DNA from: Plutella xylostella
Taxonomy: Eukaryota > Arthropoda > Insecta > Lepidoptera > Plutellidae
Direction: 5' to 3'
Assembly: GCF_932276165.1 (NCBI RefSeq)
Contig: NC_063995.1
Span: 496,001 to 560,000 of the forward strand
DNA: 64,000 nt
In this document: in pieces, positions 13,201-25,598 of the stretch
Layout: every line of letters starts with the position of its first letter
Numbering within the stretch: position 1 is the first letter of the stretch
Notes under the pieces: generated by a model
Seen by the model: only the letters and a program-made list of their open reading frames with translations
What the model was told of the DNA's origin: nothing
The model's database searches: none
Translations under genes and position numbers: made by a program

Positions 13201-16200
13201 GTAGGTTACACGCAAGGCGGCTAGTGTTAGCATGTTGTTTTATGCTGTATTTTTAAGCTCCTCCCGAAGCCAGACGGGGTCTAGCCAGAGGGAATACTTA
13301 ATGTAGGTTTCTAGAAACGTACTGTTTCCTTACGCACGTGTAATTTCTTGAAGGCCTAAAGCTTCTATATAATAATATATAATATACATAATAAATATTC
13401 TATTTCCAAGCGGAATAACATAGTGAGTAAGTAGGTGGCAGTTTAAGCTAAATATCACGCCCTAGAGATACGTCTCGCATATTTAGGTTTTCATTTTCGT
13501 AAGCCTAGACATAATTCGCTGTTGAGGTACTAGGTGCGTTACTTATCTACCTACTAGGTACTCGTGTTTTAATACATTTTTTCGTACTTTATGTATGTTA
13601 GCCTGTCGTGTCCTAATTATATCAGTACTCACATATTTTATTGCTAAAGTACGGCTGTCTGTGTTTCTCCTATAGTGAGATTTGTGAAATTATAGTGTAT
13701 TGGAATTTACTAATTTTTTGTATTAGTATCTCTATACATATACTATATAGGTACCATTCTGATATGTCATAGCAACAAAATCCTCATCAATGAGAACGGT
13801 GATTCCAAGTAAATACCAATACAAGCCCACGCATAAATAAGGGAATATTAAGTAGGTTTAACATAAATAAATGGTTTGGTTGACCGTCGGCCCGGGGCGG
13901 TACTAGCCGGGACTGAAGGGACGGTTATGTCACAATCCGATACACAGTACTAATTTGGATGTCATAAACAAATGTGTAACATCTTTGTTAAAGAAAACGA
14001 AAAAAGAAAACATTTTCGTGCAAAGTTCGGTTAACGTTTTGAAATTTCCTGAAATTCTTTTGGGATAAAGATTTCACAACATTCGACTTTAAATGTTTGT
14101 GTTTACTTAGGTTGTTAGTTATTGAGTAATGAGCTCAATACAGTCTGTGCGTAGGCGCAAATGAGCGGAAGTGTGACGTCACAGATATCTGTCTGTCTGA
14201 CGCATGCCCGTCTAGACCAGCATGTCCCGGAAACTCTAATATGTAATTGAGCACCTACTTGAAACGTAGGTATGTTTTTCCCTAAATTCCAGATAAAAAA
14301 CTAATAACCCGACATGTTTTAAAGACGTTAAACGATTACGGTGGTTGTAAGACGGTTGTTTGTGTACACGAACAAACGCAGAATACGCAATTCATAGAAT
14401 TCGCAACAAAAAAACATCTGTACGTAATATTAGACAATAATACACAAAAAGACAAGTAACCGGGAACCGTTGCCTAAATACGGGCTGCAGTCGTAAATTT
14501 CGCAATAAAAACACATTGCAAAAAACCGCGAAAACCTTCCGCCATGCGTATTTTTATTTTTTTAATTTCACAAAAGGCAACGATTTACAGTTAAGTTTTT
14601 TATGGGGGTGTGTTGCCGCTACCGGAGGCAGGTAGGTTTTTTTACTGAACACTTTTAGAAATTGGGTTAAGCGTTTTTTGCCTGACAGATGAACCGAGCA
14701 AGGTGAACGGTGTATGGTTACGGAAATCTGTGGTTGTTTTTTGCTCTGTGACCCTATTAAGATTTTTTTCAGGTAAGTATTGATTTAGGGGTAAGCCGAG
14801 TGTTTTAGAAACTAGGGAAAAAGGTTAGGATACTTAAATGGCTTCTGGTTTATAAAAATATGGCTATTATTTTATTTTTAGTTAGTTAAGCTCTCTAGCA
14901 TATTTTTTCCACATATAAATTTTGATACAATCTCCCAACTGTATGATATAGTACCAGCGAAACGAGTCTGTTAGTGTGTCGCGTTATGAAATGTGAGCCT
15001 TGCGCGGGAGGTGAAGGCCGGACATCCCCCCCCCGCGCCCCCCGCCCCCCGCGCCCCGCCGGCGCACGCGCAACCAAATGTTGCTATTTTTTCATAGACA
15101 ATGCTATCATACTCTTTTTGGCAATAAAAAGAAATGTGACAGCATTTCACAGTTTATGCCATCATCTTGTTATTGTTTTAACTGGCATAGTAAACAGTCG
15201 TTTGTTTTGTAAGGAAGTAATAAAATAACTTTATAAAAGTCAGTCGGTCGAATGCGGCAATTTGGTACCTACATTGTTTTGTTTATTTATCTCTCCAATT
15301 CTAAAAACGGATGCGTTCGCGTCATTTGGAATACTAAAACTGCACCGAAAAAAACAATGTTCTGTCATACCGAATTTAGATTAGTATTTCTATCTTTATC
15401 GCACTGATCTTGACACCGATGGGAGACAGGGACGGATGGTGTGCAGGAAGCTGTCAAAAAAAAACAACCCTTCTACACCCTTTCGGGACATTTTATTGTT
15501 TGCATCGATTTTAAAACAGCATATCTAAGGGGCATTTCTGTATTGAGCTTTAAGACTTAAGAATTAAAGTCGAAGGTCAGCGCGGTCAGTCTTTATTGGT
15601 TATATCCAATTTAAATAATACTATTTGTTTTTTAAACTCGAAATAGAATATCTGTGGAACAGGTAGCGGCCAGTATCTACAGATTATAAAGCTGTTGTCA
15701 CTGTGATTTAATTAACTCGGTCTCTTTGTTTACGGATGAAGCGCTCTTAATCCAATTGAATAAAGACTAATGTTGGCACACATTCACAGGAGCGAGGGCC
15801 AACGATAGTGAACCTCAGATAGATTATAATAGTGACGTGTGAGTGTGACATTAGTCCGATGAAAATAATTTTATGCAAATAGTTGAACGACCATTGACCT
15901 TATAGTCTGCGTGCTTCTAAATTTATTAACAGGAGTGTTGAGGAAATAAAATTTAAGTTTTTATTTTTAAATTGATAGTTCGTTTGTAAGTTTTCTTTAG
16001 CCTAGGCTAGCCACAAGACTGGTTAAATGATATGAAATAAAGAAAGTACATTTAATATTACTTTTATATCATACAGATACACTCCCAATTTCCATAGGTG
16101 CCATATTATAAATGTAGAATAACTTTATACCACCTGCATTAAAGTTTTTGTTGAACTTCGCAACCTCTTGGATGTTCCCACACAACCTACATTGAATCAG

Positions 16201-17229
16201 GAAATAATACCCTTTTGGCAGCTGTCATAAGTTACGTATGAAACTGTCTTCCCGGAGAAATGTAGGTATAAAGTGTGGGTTACCTGCGCCGGCGCAGGTC
16301 GGAAGTGAAAGGTGCGTAAAAAATCTCAATATTTATTCGCCCTCATCGAAGCACAGGATGTCAAGCGACCACGTGATCGGGTTAAATTTAGAAATTTATC
16401 ATAAAATAAAAAAGTAATCTTTCCTGACAGGCCATTTAGTCTCGCTTCGGTCAACAGAGTGTATTATTAAGTTGGTAATGAATATATTTGATGCTTATTA
16501 TAATCCGAAACTTGCTCAATAATACTCAATATGTCAAGTTATAGTTGCGCGGGCGCATACCCGTAAAAATACTAAAATAACTAATTTTCAATAAATTCCT
16601 GTAATAGAGACCAATACTTAATTAAATTTGTCAGAGTTCCTCCAACACGTCTACTATACTCCTTATAAGATCTCTACACATGTAAAACACAATTACGACA
16701 AAGTCCTGACCGGCACGACAATACCTAACCTTTTAGAAGCTAAGCGTGGAAACGCGACACTCTGTTTATCGAAGTGTCCATACACGGAACTGCTGCGGTC
16801 ACTCACCCCGGCTCCTCGGAACGGGAGCGCTGCATCAGCACAGCCCATAATGCAATCATATCAAAGCAGTCCATATACATTTTTGCATACGCAAACTCTT
16901 TTCTCTGTCAATGCACTTGAACCGTGTCACTACGTGTTTTATTCAATAAGTTTAATTAAAACAGTTGAATTGGCAACATTTCTTCCGGTAGTTGACATTA
17001 TCTGCAGGTACTAAAGGTTTCGATAACTGAATGAAGGACAACGCAATATAACAGCGGTGAAAGCTATGTAGAGAATGCACTTCTACCTACATAAGGCAAT
17101 TTGAAACGTGAAGACGTATAGTAAGTCTGTTTTTCTAAGAAACCTAGTTAGTAATTGTAAAATCCATAGCAGAAGTAAGGCACTCTATCCAGAATCGATT
17201 GAGCCTAAAATATTGTTCAGTAGCAAGTA

Positions 17230-17483
17230 GACCTAGATATTAGAAGAAATCTCATAAGAACTGATCCCAAGGACCTCACGTTTTACTGCCGATCTGCTCA
17301 TCCCCTGGATGTTTACGTCCGAGGCTTGATGGTAATGTCGAGAGTAAAATACATAATTACTAAGAAGCATACGTCTGAAGCTGGTTGTGATTGGATGCGG
17401 AAAGCTAAAGATCACATCCAGTGTTAATGCTTTGGGAGAGGCCTACGTCCAGCGGTGGACTGCTATAGGATGATGATGATGAT
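17230..17483 (+). pseudogene. Remnant of a LINE 3' end with (GATGAT)n tail
   Basis: Near the end, GGGAGAGGCCTACGTCCAGC and GGTGGACTGCTATAGGATGA followed by TGATGATGATGAT match the 3' end commonly seen in lepidopteran LINEs, where the last codons read GEAYVQQWT. Stops and small indels break the frame here. A second, shorter echo (GGGAGAGGCCTACATCTACT) lies at 42740-42760. Confidence 0.6.
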
Positions 17484-18706
17484 ACGTGAACAACCAAATC
17501 ACACAGCCTCTTATATGCTTGACTGTAGCAAAGGATCACAAAAGTCACAACAACTACAAAAGTTAAGAAAATTCCTTGAATCTCTCTAGACAGAAGATGA
17601 TACCTTCACGTCTTAAATAAATAATTAGCTACCCTATAATCGTCTGAGTATGTAATATATTATATACGGTATTAGGTATTAAATAGTTACTAAGCGGAAC
17701 GTAGGAGGTTGAGAAGAGGCCAGCGTGCTCGGGGTGTAGGTTTGAATCCTTGTTACTTAATAAGCTGGTTTCCGACGGGAAACTATTAAGTAACTAAATA
17801 TGTCTAAGTATATTGTTGCCCAATTAAGGAGAGTCATCCGATCTAAAAGACGTAGTAAGCAAGTTAATCAATATGAAAAAATATTTTTAATTTCATGGCT
17901 TTTTGAACTACTGTCTTTGCAACTAGAATCCGACAACTCTGATTTTGAAATATAAACTGAATATTTTTTTGGTCATGCCGTAGTAGCGAAGATCTTTATT
18001 CTGATTTTAAAATGTACATAGATGATGATTACTTGTGTACGTTACGATACATTTTAAATAAAGCACATACTTGTACTTGTAACTCGTAAGTAGTACACAA
18101 AAATATTTCAATAATTTAAAAACATACATTATATTATAGCAAAGTTACTATAATGTATTACATAATACGGACGTAGGGCTAAATGCGTGAATGGATTGAA
18201 CATCAAATGTTGCCGAGTGCCATAAAATAAATAATATAAGATGTGATTAAGCGACGAAAGACACTATATCGATACGCCAAAGGATCGAGTGACGTAAATC
18301 AATAAGTTATCGATTTCGATACAAATAACGCGCTGAGGATCGCCAATACAGATGCATTGTTTGTGGGTCAGGCCGGAAGACACCGCGATAAAGCGATATG
18401 AACCACCAGAACAATACATAATGTACAATATTATGTATGTGATACAATTATACGTTAACTCACTGATAACAAGTAGGAAGCGAAGTAAGTACAGCGAAAG
18501 TGTACTTATTTTGAGCAAGCTCATGTCAGTTAAATAAAGGCTTTATAAGTCCTGGCGGATGAATATCTAATGATAACATATTTTAAAATATTTTATCACA
18601 AATAAATCATCAATTTCATGCTGAACAAATCACCACGAGCGCTATAAAACAAAATACTATTTAATTACGAAAGCTCCGCTACATGTAAACGGAAAGCTTT
18701 GTTGCG

Positions 18707-18735
18707 GCTACGCCGTAGCGGCTACGGCGTAGCGC
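18707..18735. repeat. Palindrome GCTACGCCGTAGC / GCTACGGCGTAGC
   Basis: Two 13 bp inverse copies one base apart lie 66 bp left of the exon boundary at 18801. GGCTACGGCGTAGCGC (18720-18735) recurs exactly at 35052-35067, where it is followed by further CGTAG units. Confidence 0.6.
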
Positions 18736-18800
18736 TACGAGGCCTACGCCGGCGCCCGCTGCTGCATTATATACTCCTTATGTAACTGCACAGGACTTAC

Positions 18801-19253
18801 TGTATCTCTTCATGAGTGACTTCTTGTAGGCCTTGCCCGAGGCCTGGTCGTCGCCGGGGCTGAACCGGCCGGCGGAGTCGTCGGAGTCCGTGCCGGAGTC
18901 GCGGCCCGCGGCGGCGGCGGCCGCCAGGTACTCCCGGGACTGCCTCAGTATCACTTGGGCACGAACATAGTCTGCTGGGTCCGCGAATGAATGTCTGGCG
19001 AAGTCGCGAACTGAGATCTCCTTGCGCGAGTGCACGGTGAGGTCCAGCGGAGAGTCGTCCTCCTCCTCGGACTTGAAGTACTTCCTGGCGGCCAGCGTGC
19101 GCGGCTCGCAGTCGGCGGACGCGGGGCGGCGCGCCGGAGCGGGCGAGCGCGGCGCCGGGCCGGCGCTGGCGGGGCGAGCTTCCACAGCCATCATGTTTAC
19201 CACTTTACTGTAACACCATTGTACGAGCAGTAGCGAGAGGAGGCGCCACGCGT
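18801..19253 (-). CDS. Eip93F: Internal or alternative first exon of candidate E93/Eip93F with CtBP motif
   Basis: The reading frame runs from an acceptor CCGCCTGCAG (exon start 19253) to the donor TACA|GTAAGT after 18801: 453 nt, phase 1 in and out. The first part, DAWRLLSLLLVQWC, contains LLSLL, an LXXLL match. An in-frame ATG ATG pair at 19194-19189, preceded by AAAC, could start a shorter isoform. Next comes a basic, Pro/Ala-rich stretch, then KSEEEDDSPLDLTV. PLDLT is a canonical CtBP-binding motif, as known in E93, LCOR, giant and other repressors. The remainder is charged: a possible helix YVRAQVILRQSREYLAAAA, an acidic SGTDSDDSAG patch, and KAYKKSLMKRY at the donor. Read through the donor, the frame stops at once. 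The frame is also open upstream to 19452, but that part looks like 5' leader or promoter. Coding status is strong; E93 identity is an inference from motif combination. Confidence 0.68.
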
Positions 19254-19480
19254 CTGCAGGCGGCCGCGGCGGGAGGCAGACTGATGTCCCAGTTTCGCGG
19301 CGAGTTCCACTGACTCGGTGAGGCAGCTCGGGCTCGGGCGCGCTCGGCCGCGCTCGGTCACTTTCGTTTTCGTCGGCGCGCGCGAGTGTGCGGCTCACAC
19401 ACACCCCGCGCGCGTGTGTGTGTGTGTGCGGGCGTGTGTGTGTGTTTTCCACTTTCGGAGCTTTCCTTCATTTTCCGCTG
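19254..19480 (-). promoter_or_regulatory. GC-rich region upstream of the CtBP-motif exon: acceptor tract and possible alternative promoter
   Basis: This stretch is very rich in CG and contains a CA/TG run (about 19405-19443) in minus-strand order promoter, leader, ATG ATG at 19194. It also supplies the pyrimidine-rich tract TCTGCCTCCCGCCGC before the acceptor at 19254. It could therefore serve both as intron end for the long transcript and as a start region for a short isoform. No TATA box was seen. Confidence 0.35.
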
Positions 19481-22133
19481 ACAGGTTATCTTTTCACTTT
19501 TGGTTTCAGGCGGCGAGCGCTGGGCACTGGGCTTGTATCGCGCAATGTATAATCTCTACAAGTTTATTTTTGCACTGTCTTATCAATGTTTTTTGCGATA
19601 GCGCGTAACTTATTGTATAATAATATCTTATCTAAGTAATTGTTGCATATTTGTTTTAAGAACTTGTTGCATCCCCACGCCGTGTTCGAGTATGCTTTAA
19701 AATGTTAATTCAAATTTCACAATTCGCAACAACTACATGTACGAATTAAACCTACCCGCATATTACAATTAAAAACAGATCTAAATAAGTATTTAAGTAC
19801 TAAGATTTTCCGCAATATCAATCAATATCATCGGGAGAGCATTTCATCAATTTATCTGATTGTGTCAAAGATTTTTCTGTTTAGATGTTGATTATTAGAT
19901 TTATTTGCAACCTTTACGGTATATGTTCTGTTCCTAAATCCGCTATAGGTTGACTCCCCTGTTTTTTATAGTGCTATAAATTTAATATAAATAATGAATT
20001 ACTCTAAATGCATATAATTATAGTACATTACTAAAATAAGCGATAACTATACCTCCAAAGCCATGTCATGACTATGTATCTGCATTAACTTGTAATCGCC
20101 GTCTTTAATAAATAAAACGTACCTGAAACAATAAAAAATATTCATTAATACCTACATATTAATAATATAATTATTATGAAAAGTAAAGGTTTTCTATTAC
20201 TTTAGTAAAATGGTTTTGAGTGTATAAATTAATAAGTTATTAGTAGTCCCACTGAACTGATAACTGTAAGAAAATTTAAGTACGTATGGGTTTGGGTACG
20301 TTACAATATTGTAATCCGAAAGGTGGTTCTGAAAAATTCAGTCATTCTAGGCCTGTTTTCTTCTAGGATATTTTTCAGAAAATAGGATTGGCATGTAAGT
20401 AAGTAATACTTAAAACAAATTGATAAATTCGTAACATTTTATTACATCACGAACGTATTATTTTACGGTGGTTGGTACATTAACCAATTAGACCCGAAAG
20501 CAAGCGCTATGTAAGTATGCCTAGAAATTAGAATAAAAACAACGGATGACAGATAATAAAAACGTGTCCGGACATCAAAATAGCTATCCGTATCATTTTT
20601 TGCGTAACAGTCGCGTAAACACTTCGCTACTATTTAATCTAACACCGCCCGGGGCATTGACCGACTTTACCGGGACGGTGCGTACGCGCACACCACGTGA
20701 CGACACGCGCCCAGCGCTGCTCGACCCCTCTCCCCTCCCGCGTGTCATACACCGCGGGGCGCGCCAGAGGAAGCCGAGCCACGCGCCAAAGGTCAAGATA
20801 ATTTAGTCGCGCAGAGGTTTGTAGGACCAATGTCGCGCGCAGTACAGAGATAGGTTAAATTGATATGGGTTGTGTTGATGAGTTTGATGTTATGTAACAG
20901 TTTATATTTGTACAGTTGGATAGTTTTCCGCCACTTTCTTCTTGTGTGGGTGTGATGTAGAGACTTACAAATAAATTGAATGTATGTTTTAATTGAAATA
21001 GAGCGGGTGCGGTAATGTAATGAATGACAGACGTTTTTATAGATGATATTTTATGTAGAGACAATTTATGTTGTAACAATAACTGAAGGATCAAGATTTA
21101 CTAACCTAGAGTTTAAAATTATAGAGATTTTGATGAATGTAAGATTATACATACGTAATTACTGTTTGGTTGTAAGATTCTAATTTGATCGCATAAACAA
21201 ACCGAGGAAGTAATAAAAATATTAAATATTCTCTTATGATTCTTATGATATGAGGTCCTCCGTTATTCTTGTGGGACCATGTTAAAAGACAAAACTTAAA
21301 AAATATCATTAACTTTTGAAATTGATATCTCTAATGAAGCTAACTACAAAAAATCTATCACAGGAGAAAGCGAAATATGTCATTTCACGTTTGCATCCCG
21401 GGGGTTACTATTTTGCAATAAACAATTTAAGGGTAACATAAAAATTGGACACTCTATTGTTTTAAATTCTAAAACCACAGTTACATCTATCGGTATACAA
21501 ACACATTCTAACAGGAATCTAAGCTGTTGCGTACACAGCTGACCCTGACACGGCGCTATCGCGGGGTCCCGGGGCGGGGTATCGGCAGATCTGCCGGGCA
21601 TCGAACCCGCGCTATCTTCTCATGTAACCCTGTTGTTTAGATTCTGGAATAGTCATTTATCCTAATTTTTTAAAACTGTATCTTTTTCAATGCTTGTGAG
21701 AGTTGTGAGTGTAATTTCGTGCATTTCTTGCTGATTCTATTATTATTATGTTGTTGTTTTTGAACGCGTGCATGGGGACGAAGCCTACAATAGAGGCCCG
21801 TTATTATTAAATTCCTTATTGCACAAAGTAAATTGGTACAAAGGCGAACTTAATGGTAGCAGCATTTTCTAACCTTTGGTGATGTTATCTGAAGCTAGTT
21901 TGAGAGCCCATTGCTTTTTGCTCTACATTATTTTTACATAGTTGCTTCCCGCATCTATATGTATGTAATATGTATGTATGCTTAGATTTTTTAAATTACA
22001 CAACGGTTTTATACATGGTTAGAGGGATTTAATAGGAAGGAATTTGTTATAAAATGCATAATATCTCAGACGAACCACTGATTATTACAGATTTAATGAG
22101 TGCGTCGCGGACATAAGCTATTATTACATAAAA
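19481..22133. other. Intron sequence, no exon seen
   Basis: Mostly AT-rich, with a CG-rich island at 20640-20790 containing AAAGGTCAAG. An inverted tRNA-like box B (CCGGGCATCGAACCCGCG) at about 21593 marks a decayed SINE. Confidence 0.4.
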
Positions 22134-22343
22134 AATCCTAACTAATATTATAAATGCGAAAGTAACTGTGTCTGTCTGTCTGTCTGTCTGTTACTCTTTC
22201 ACGCCAAAAATACTGAACGGATTTGAATGAAATTTGGTATACGTACGGTCTAGACCCTAGGAAAGAACATAGGCTACTTTTTATCCCGGAATTCCCACGG
22301 GAAAACTTTTTAAGGCGAAGCGAAGCGCGCGGGGACAGCTAGT
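22134..22343 (+). mobile_element. Helentron-like non-autonomous element
   Basis: Starts ATCCTAACTAATATTATAAA TGCGAAAG, has a (TCTG)n tract (22171-22190), then a conserved body AACGGATTTGAATGAAATTT...CTATTTTT-like TAGGCTACTTTTTATCCCGG, and ends in a GC hairpin GGCGAAGCGAAGCGC followed by ACAGCTAGT. The microsatellite plus CTAGT end is typical of the Helentron-associated elements abundant in Lepidoptera. Confidence 0.75.
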
Positions 22344-24680
22344 ATGTAATAAATTTCTGAATGTGAGGTAAGCACAGTCAAAATGCAGCGGGTCAAGGAA
22401 TTAATAATGATTCTAACACGCATTACCGCATTGTACGGAACGGAAAACGTCAATGAGATTATTCTTGCATATTAGATTCTAATGGCCCACAAAATCAAAC
22501 ATGAACGTCTTTATAAATACAGAAACCTAATTTAAGCCAATCGTTCGATGCAATTCAGAACTGTACAGATAATCGATCTCGCACAACTTCCTGCCGCTGC
22601 GCATCTTATCTGAGTGCGAGCGAGACGGCTGCATTTTGCTACAGAGTTGAAAAGAGACGCAGCATGTGCTGTAGAGCGAGATGCGACCAATAGAGATAGA
22701 GGTGTTGCAGATTCTGGCTCGTTCCGTAGTCTAACCCTGAAACTATTAACTGATACTGTAAGATTCCAGTTTGAAACTTTTGTGGCCTTTATCAACTATT
22801 CCACAAGCTGACACAAGTGTCCATGTTCCCAACTCAAGGCATTCAAAAAACTTAGCAACAGTTATAATTATGGTAAAATTCAATCCAAGTGCAATATAAA
22901 TAGAACAAGTGACCGACCCGACGACACGTCATCAAAACAAAACAATGAACTCAAAAAACAACTTAAATCCTAAACAAGCGACTTCAAGACCTTGGTACCA
23001 ATACCACAGAGCTACTAAACTAGGCTAGATAACTCGGAGTGGGGTTACAACACGAACGCGCCTCGCGCAGTCAGTGTACGGATTCAAGGCTGGCGGTTGT
23101 CACGCTGCGCCCGCGCCGCTCACGCACACACACACACGCGCGTGTGTGCAGTGTTGAGTGTGTGTGTGGCGCTAGCGATAGGAAGGAGTTTAGAGCTTTT
23201 GTTTTTTTCAGTGATGCGTATTTGTTTTGTATTTTGTAATACGCGTATGTGTGTATGTTTAGATTTTACGCTTCTATGACTAGGCGATGAGTTCTTTTCG
23301 TATTTATTTGTCAATATACTTAGTGACAAGTATTACAACGAGCTTTATGTTATAATTATGAAAGTTTAAGAAAAAATATAAGTACCTACCACTTTTATGG
23401 AAAAGCATATATTTTTTGTTTATCTCGGTCAATAATACTATTTGTTTGGCCAACTCAACTGTTTCCTAACTCATAAGCTAGCTTCGCGGAGACTATCAAG
23501 GTTAGAAAGCACAGTCGGAGGCGCTTCCATCTGCGTCGCAACTAGCGACTAGTCGACAAGTGCTGAAGTAGTCGCAAGACGCGGTCGTGTCGATGCTCGT
23601 GCCGAAGGTCTAAGCACCAAAAAATAAATGATAAACCATCTTTGAAAATATGGAAAATATCTGGTATTTTCTAGCGATGATTTTCGCATGTCAATATGAT
23701 ACAACCACGTAATATGACAAGCAATGTTAAACTAGGTTTATGGATAAGGCCGTGTTTTTTAACAAGATGTTACAAAGTAGAGCCAAATTCCACTAATATA
23801 AACACCATATATTTTATTTTTTTAAGAAGACAAGACACACAAAAAATACGTATCCTAATCCAATCTATTCTTACTATCCATGTCGAATGTTCCACACAAC
23901 TCTAGTTAGGTTACGACTCAAACAACTAACTCCATCGAACATCCGCTAACAATTGTACACCCTCACTTATCCGCCAGCTGACCAGCCAGCAGACCCCTGC
24001 CTCCCCCAGCAGTCATACTCCTGCCCCATGATGCAGGGGTCTTGGCGGCTGGTCCGGTCAGCTGTAATTGGTAGCGATTAGCACGGCAAGGGCTGTTAAA
24101 GACTTTTTTAGCTTATTTCTTGGTGTTTGTTTCTAAACTGGTTCCAGCCAGTTTTATGTGGACTGGTTTCTAGCTAGTGCTCCTAAGTGCGAGCTATCCT
24201 GTGTCCCCGGAGGGTTTAAGTCTTTTCTCACGGTTTCTCTACTGGTTGCATCCAAATAACGTCTTCTTTCGTTGTGATTGTAATAGATTATTGGATAGTT
24301 TTATTTTTGCAGGTGGATAGATGAGGAAACGGTTGTTATCGTATATTATGTATAGGGCAAACTATATTTAAATGAAACATTACACAAAGTTGGGAAGTTA
24401 AATTAATAAAACTTATCAACTTATTCCATTTAATATGGCTGTTATGTAGACGTCATAGTAATGAAAGTGTTATTAATAAGCTATATTAATCATTATCAAT
24501 TTACTATATACATGCACGTATTATTTAGCGGCAACGTCATTCATAATAATTTTATTGAGCTTAATTGAATAATTTAATTAGGCAACATAATTATTTCTGC
24601 CTCTGACATAGAAATATACCTAAAGAATAGAAGCTCAATATTGTTAGAAAGGGTTTAGAGCCCAGCAGTTTCTTAGATGA
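22344..24680. other. Intron sequence, no exon seen
   Basis: AT-rich apart from the CA/TG mirror repeat at 23121 and a C-rich palindrome near 23975-24065 (CAGCTGACCAGCCAGCAG pairing with CTGGTCCGGTCAGCTG around CCCTGCCTCCCCC / ATGCAGGGGTC). Confidence 0.4.
23121..23167. repeat. CA/CG/TG mirror repeat
   Basis: CACGCACACACACACACGCG is followed by CGTGTGTGCAGTG and GTGTGTGTGTGG, making an imperfect palindrome of alternating purine-pyrimidine steps. Similar GT/GC tracts occur near 845, 19405, 32730 and 50726. Confidence 0.7.
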
Positions 24681-24765
24681 TACACTCACGTGCAATGAAT
24701 ATGTTCCATCTTCCATGGAATTTCTATATTATATCACTGGAAATGTTTCATTGCTCTTTAGTGTA
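24681..24765. mobile_element. MITE family B (TA-flanked, mariner-like), copy 1
   Basis: The element starts TACACTCACGTGCAATGAA and ends TTCATTGCTCTTTAGTGTA, so the termini are inverted and both are bounded by TA, the target of Tc1/mariner elements. It is 85 bp with no ORF. Confidence 0.6.
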
Positions 24766-24871
24766 TTTTAAGAAATCATTTATGAGAGCTTTTACTAAAT
24801 ATAATTAATTATTTATATTAATTATTCTAGTAACGCTACACTGATTTGCGCCCAAAGTAAGTACCTCACAG

Positions 24872-25207
24872 GAGCGGTGGTAGCTCAGTCGGGTGAGCGC
24901 CCGCTTCTCAATCAAGAGATGCTGGTTCGGATCCCGGCGCTGACATGTACCAATGAGTTCTTTTAACTTAAGTACAATGTATACCATCGCTCTTACGGTG
25001 AAGGAAAACATCGTGAGGAAACCTGCATATATAGATCTAGCACATCTAGATATGTGAACCCACCAACCCGCAGTGGACCAGCGTGGTGGGAAATGGTCCA
25101 AGCTTAGGAAGGCAGTTTAGACCTTGGGGATATGCACAAAGGTTCCACTCAAGAGAGCCAGGTGCAGGTACTTACACCCCCACAGAGAATAGAATAGAAT
25201 AGAATAG
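24872..25207 (+). mobile_element. tRNA-derived SINE with perfect 13 bp target duplication
   Basis: The tRNA-like head has a box A (TAGCTCAGTCGGGTGAGCGC) and a box B (GGTTCGGATCC). A body containing CCGCAGTGGACCAGCGTGG follows, and the tail is (AGAAT)n. The flanks are AAGTACCTCACAG at 24859-24871 and again at 25208-25220, identical over 13 bp. The head would not fold into a working tRNA because the arm between the boxes is altered. Confidence 0.85.
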
Positions 25208-25292
25208 AAGTACCTCACAGTCAGGGCAGATATTTATTTAAATAATCAGCTTGATAATCGAAATTATCAATGATATGATAAACTGTCGATCA

Positions 25293-25426
25293 GAAGGGCT
25301 AGCACGGGGCGCTATTAAGACGTGACAAAAGTTCTCCGTCGCGCTCGCTCTTGAGGCTGCGCGCTGTGAGTGCGCGCGATGCAAAACTCTTGTCACGTCT
25401 TAAATGCGCCCCTTACTAGCCCTTCA
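25293..25426. mobile_element. Palindromic MITE with GAAGGGCTAG ends
   Basis: The left arm AGAAGGGCTAGCACGGGGCG...ATTAAGACGTGACAAAAGTT is mirrored by AACTCTTGTCACGTCTTAAA...CCTTACTAGCCCTTCA. The arms are about 42 bp with a CG-rich loop of about 50 bp. It has no ORF. It sits between the SINE at 24872 and the family A copy at 25454. Confidence 0.65.
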
Positions 25427-25453
25427 GGATTGTTTATTAATACCCTACTCGGG

Positions 25454-25598
25454 TCTAGAGGGTCACTCTAAATGACAAAAAACTAAGCTTCGGAGCACTG
25501 CTGCGCGAGCCACGACTCTATCTCGTTGTAACAAACGTGCCGATTACACGACAGCTCTCGTCCGTTCGTTTTTCGTCAGTATAGAGTAACCCTCCAGG
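25454..25598. mobile_element. MITE family A, copy 3
   Basis: Left end AGAGGGTCACTCTAAATGAC, right end GTATAGAGTAACCCTCCAGG. The core has GCACTGCTGCGCGAGCCACG. It lies 28 bp from another inverted-repeat element and about 230 bp from a SINE, forming an insertion cluster. Confidence 0.75.

Larger units (their letters stand above)
3491..18700 (-). other. Large intron (~15.7 kb) of the candidate E93 gene
   Basis: Between the acceptor at 3133 and the donor at 18800. Besides the elements listed separately, it is AT-rich with GC/CpG-rich islands near 4480-4530, 8825-8935, 11050-11130, 11390-11460, 12930-13030 and 15000-15075. ATGGCGG or its complement (GCCAT), the Pho/YY1 core, appears at 8842, 9221, 10983 and 12320. 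No exon was found. A SINE-like box B (GGTTTGAATCC) sits at about 17740. Confidence 0.45.

Noticed and set aside
16628..17014. 128-codon open frame on the plus strand
   Set aside because: It begins with TTG, not ATG, has no splice sites at its ends and no recognisable motif; composition is like the surrounding AT-rich DNA.
19195..19452. Upstream extension of the CtBP-motif frame to 19452 as protein
   Set aside because: Beyond the acceptor at 19254 the translation is His/Thr/Arg-rich from the CA/CG tract, typical of leader or promoter DNA rather than protein. The 19195-19253 part is kept as coding only in the spliced model.
24872..24960. tRNA gene
   Set aside because: Boxes A and B are present, but the anticodon arm and pairing are disrupted and a SINE body and tail follow; the same applies to the heads at 38530, 54395 and 59370.
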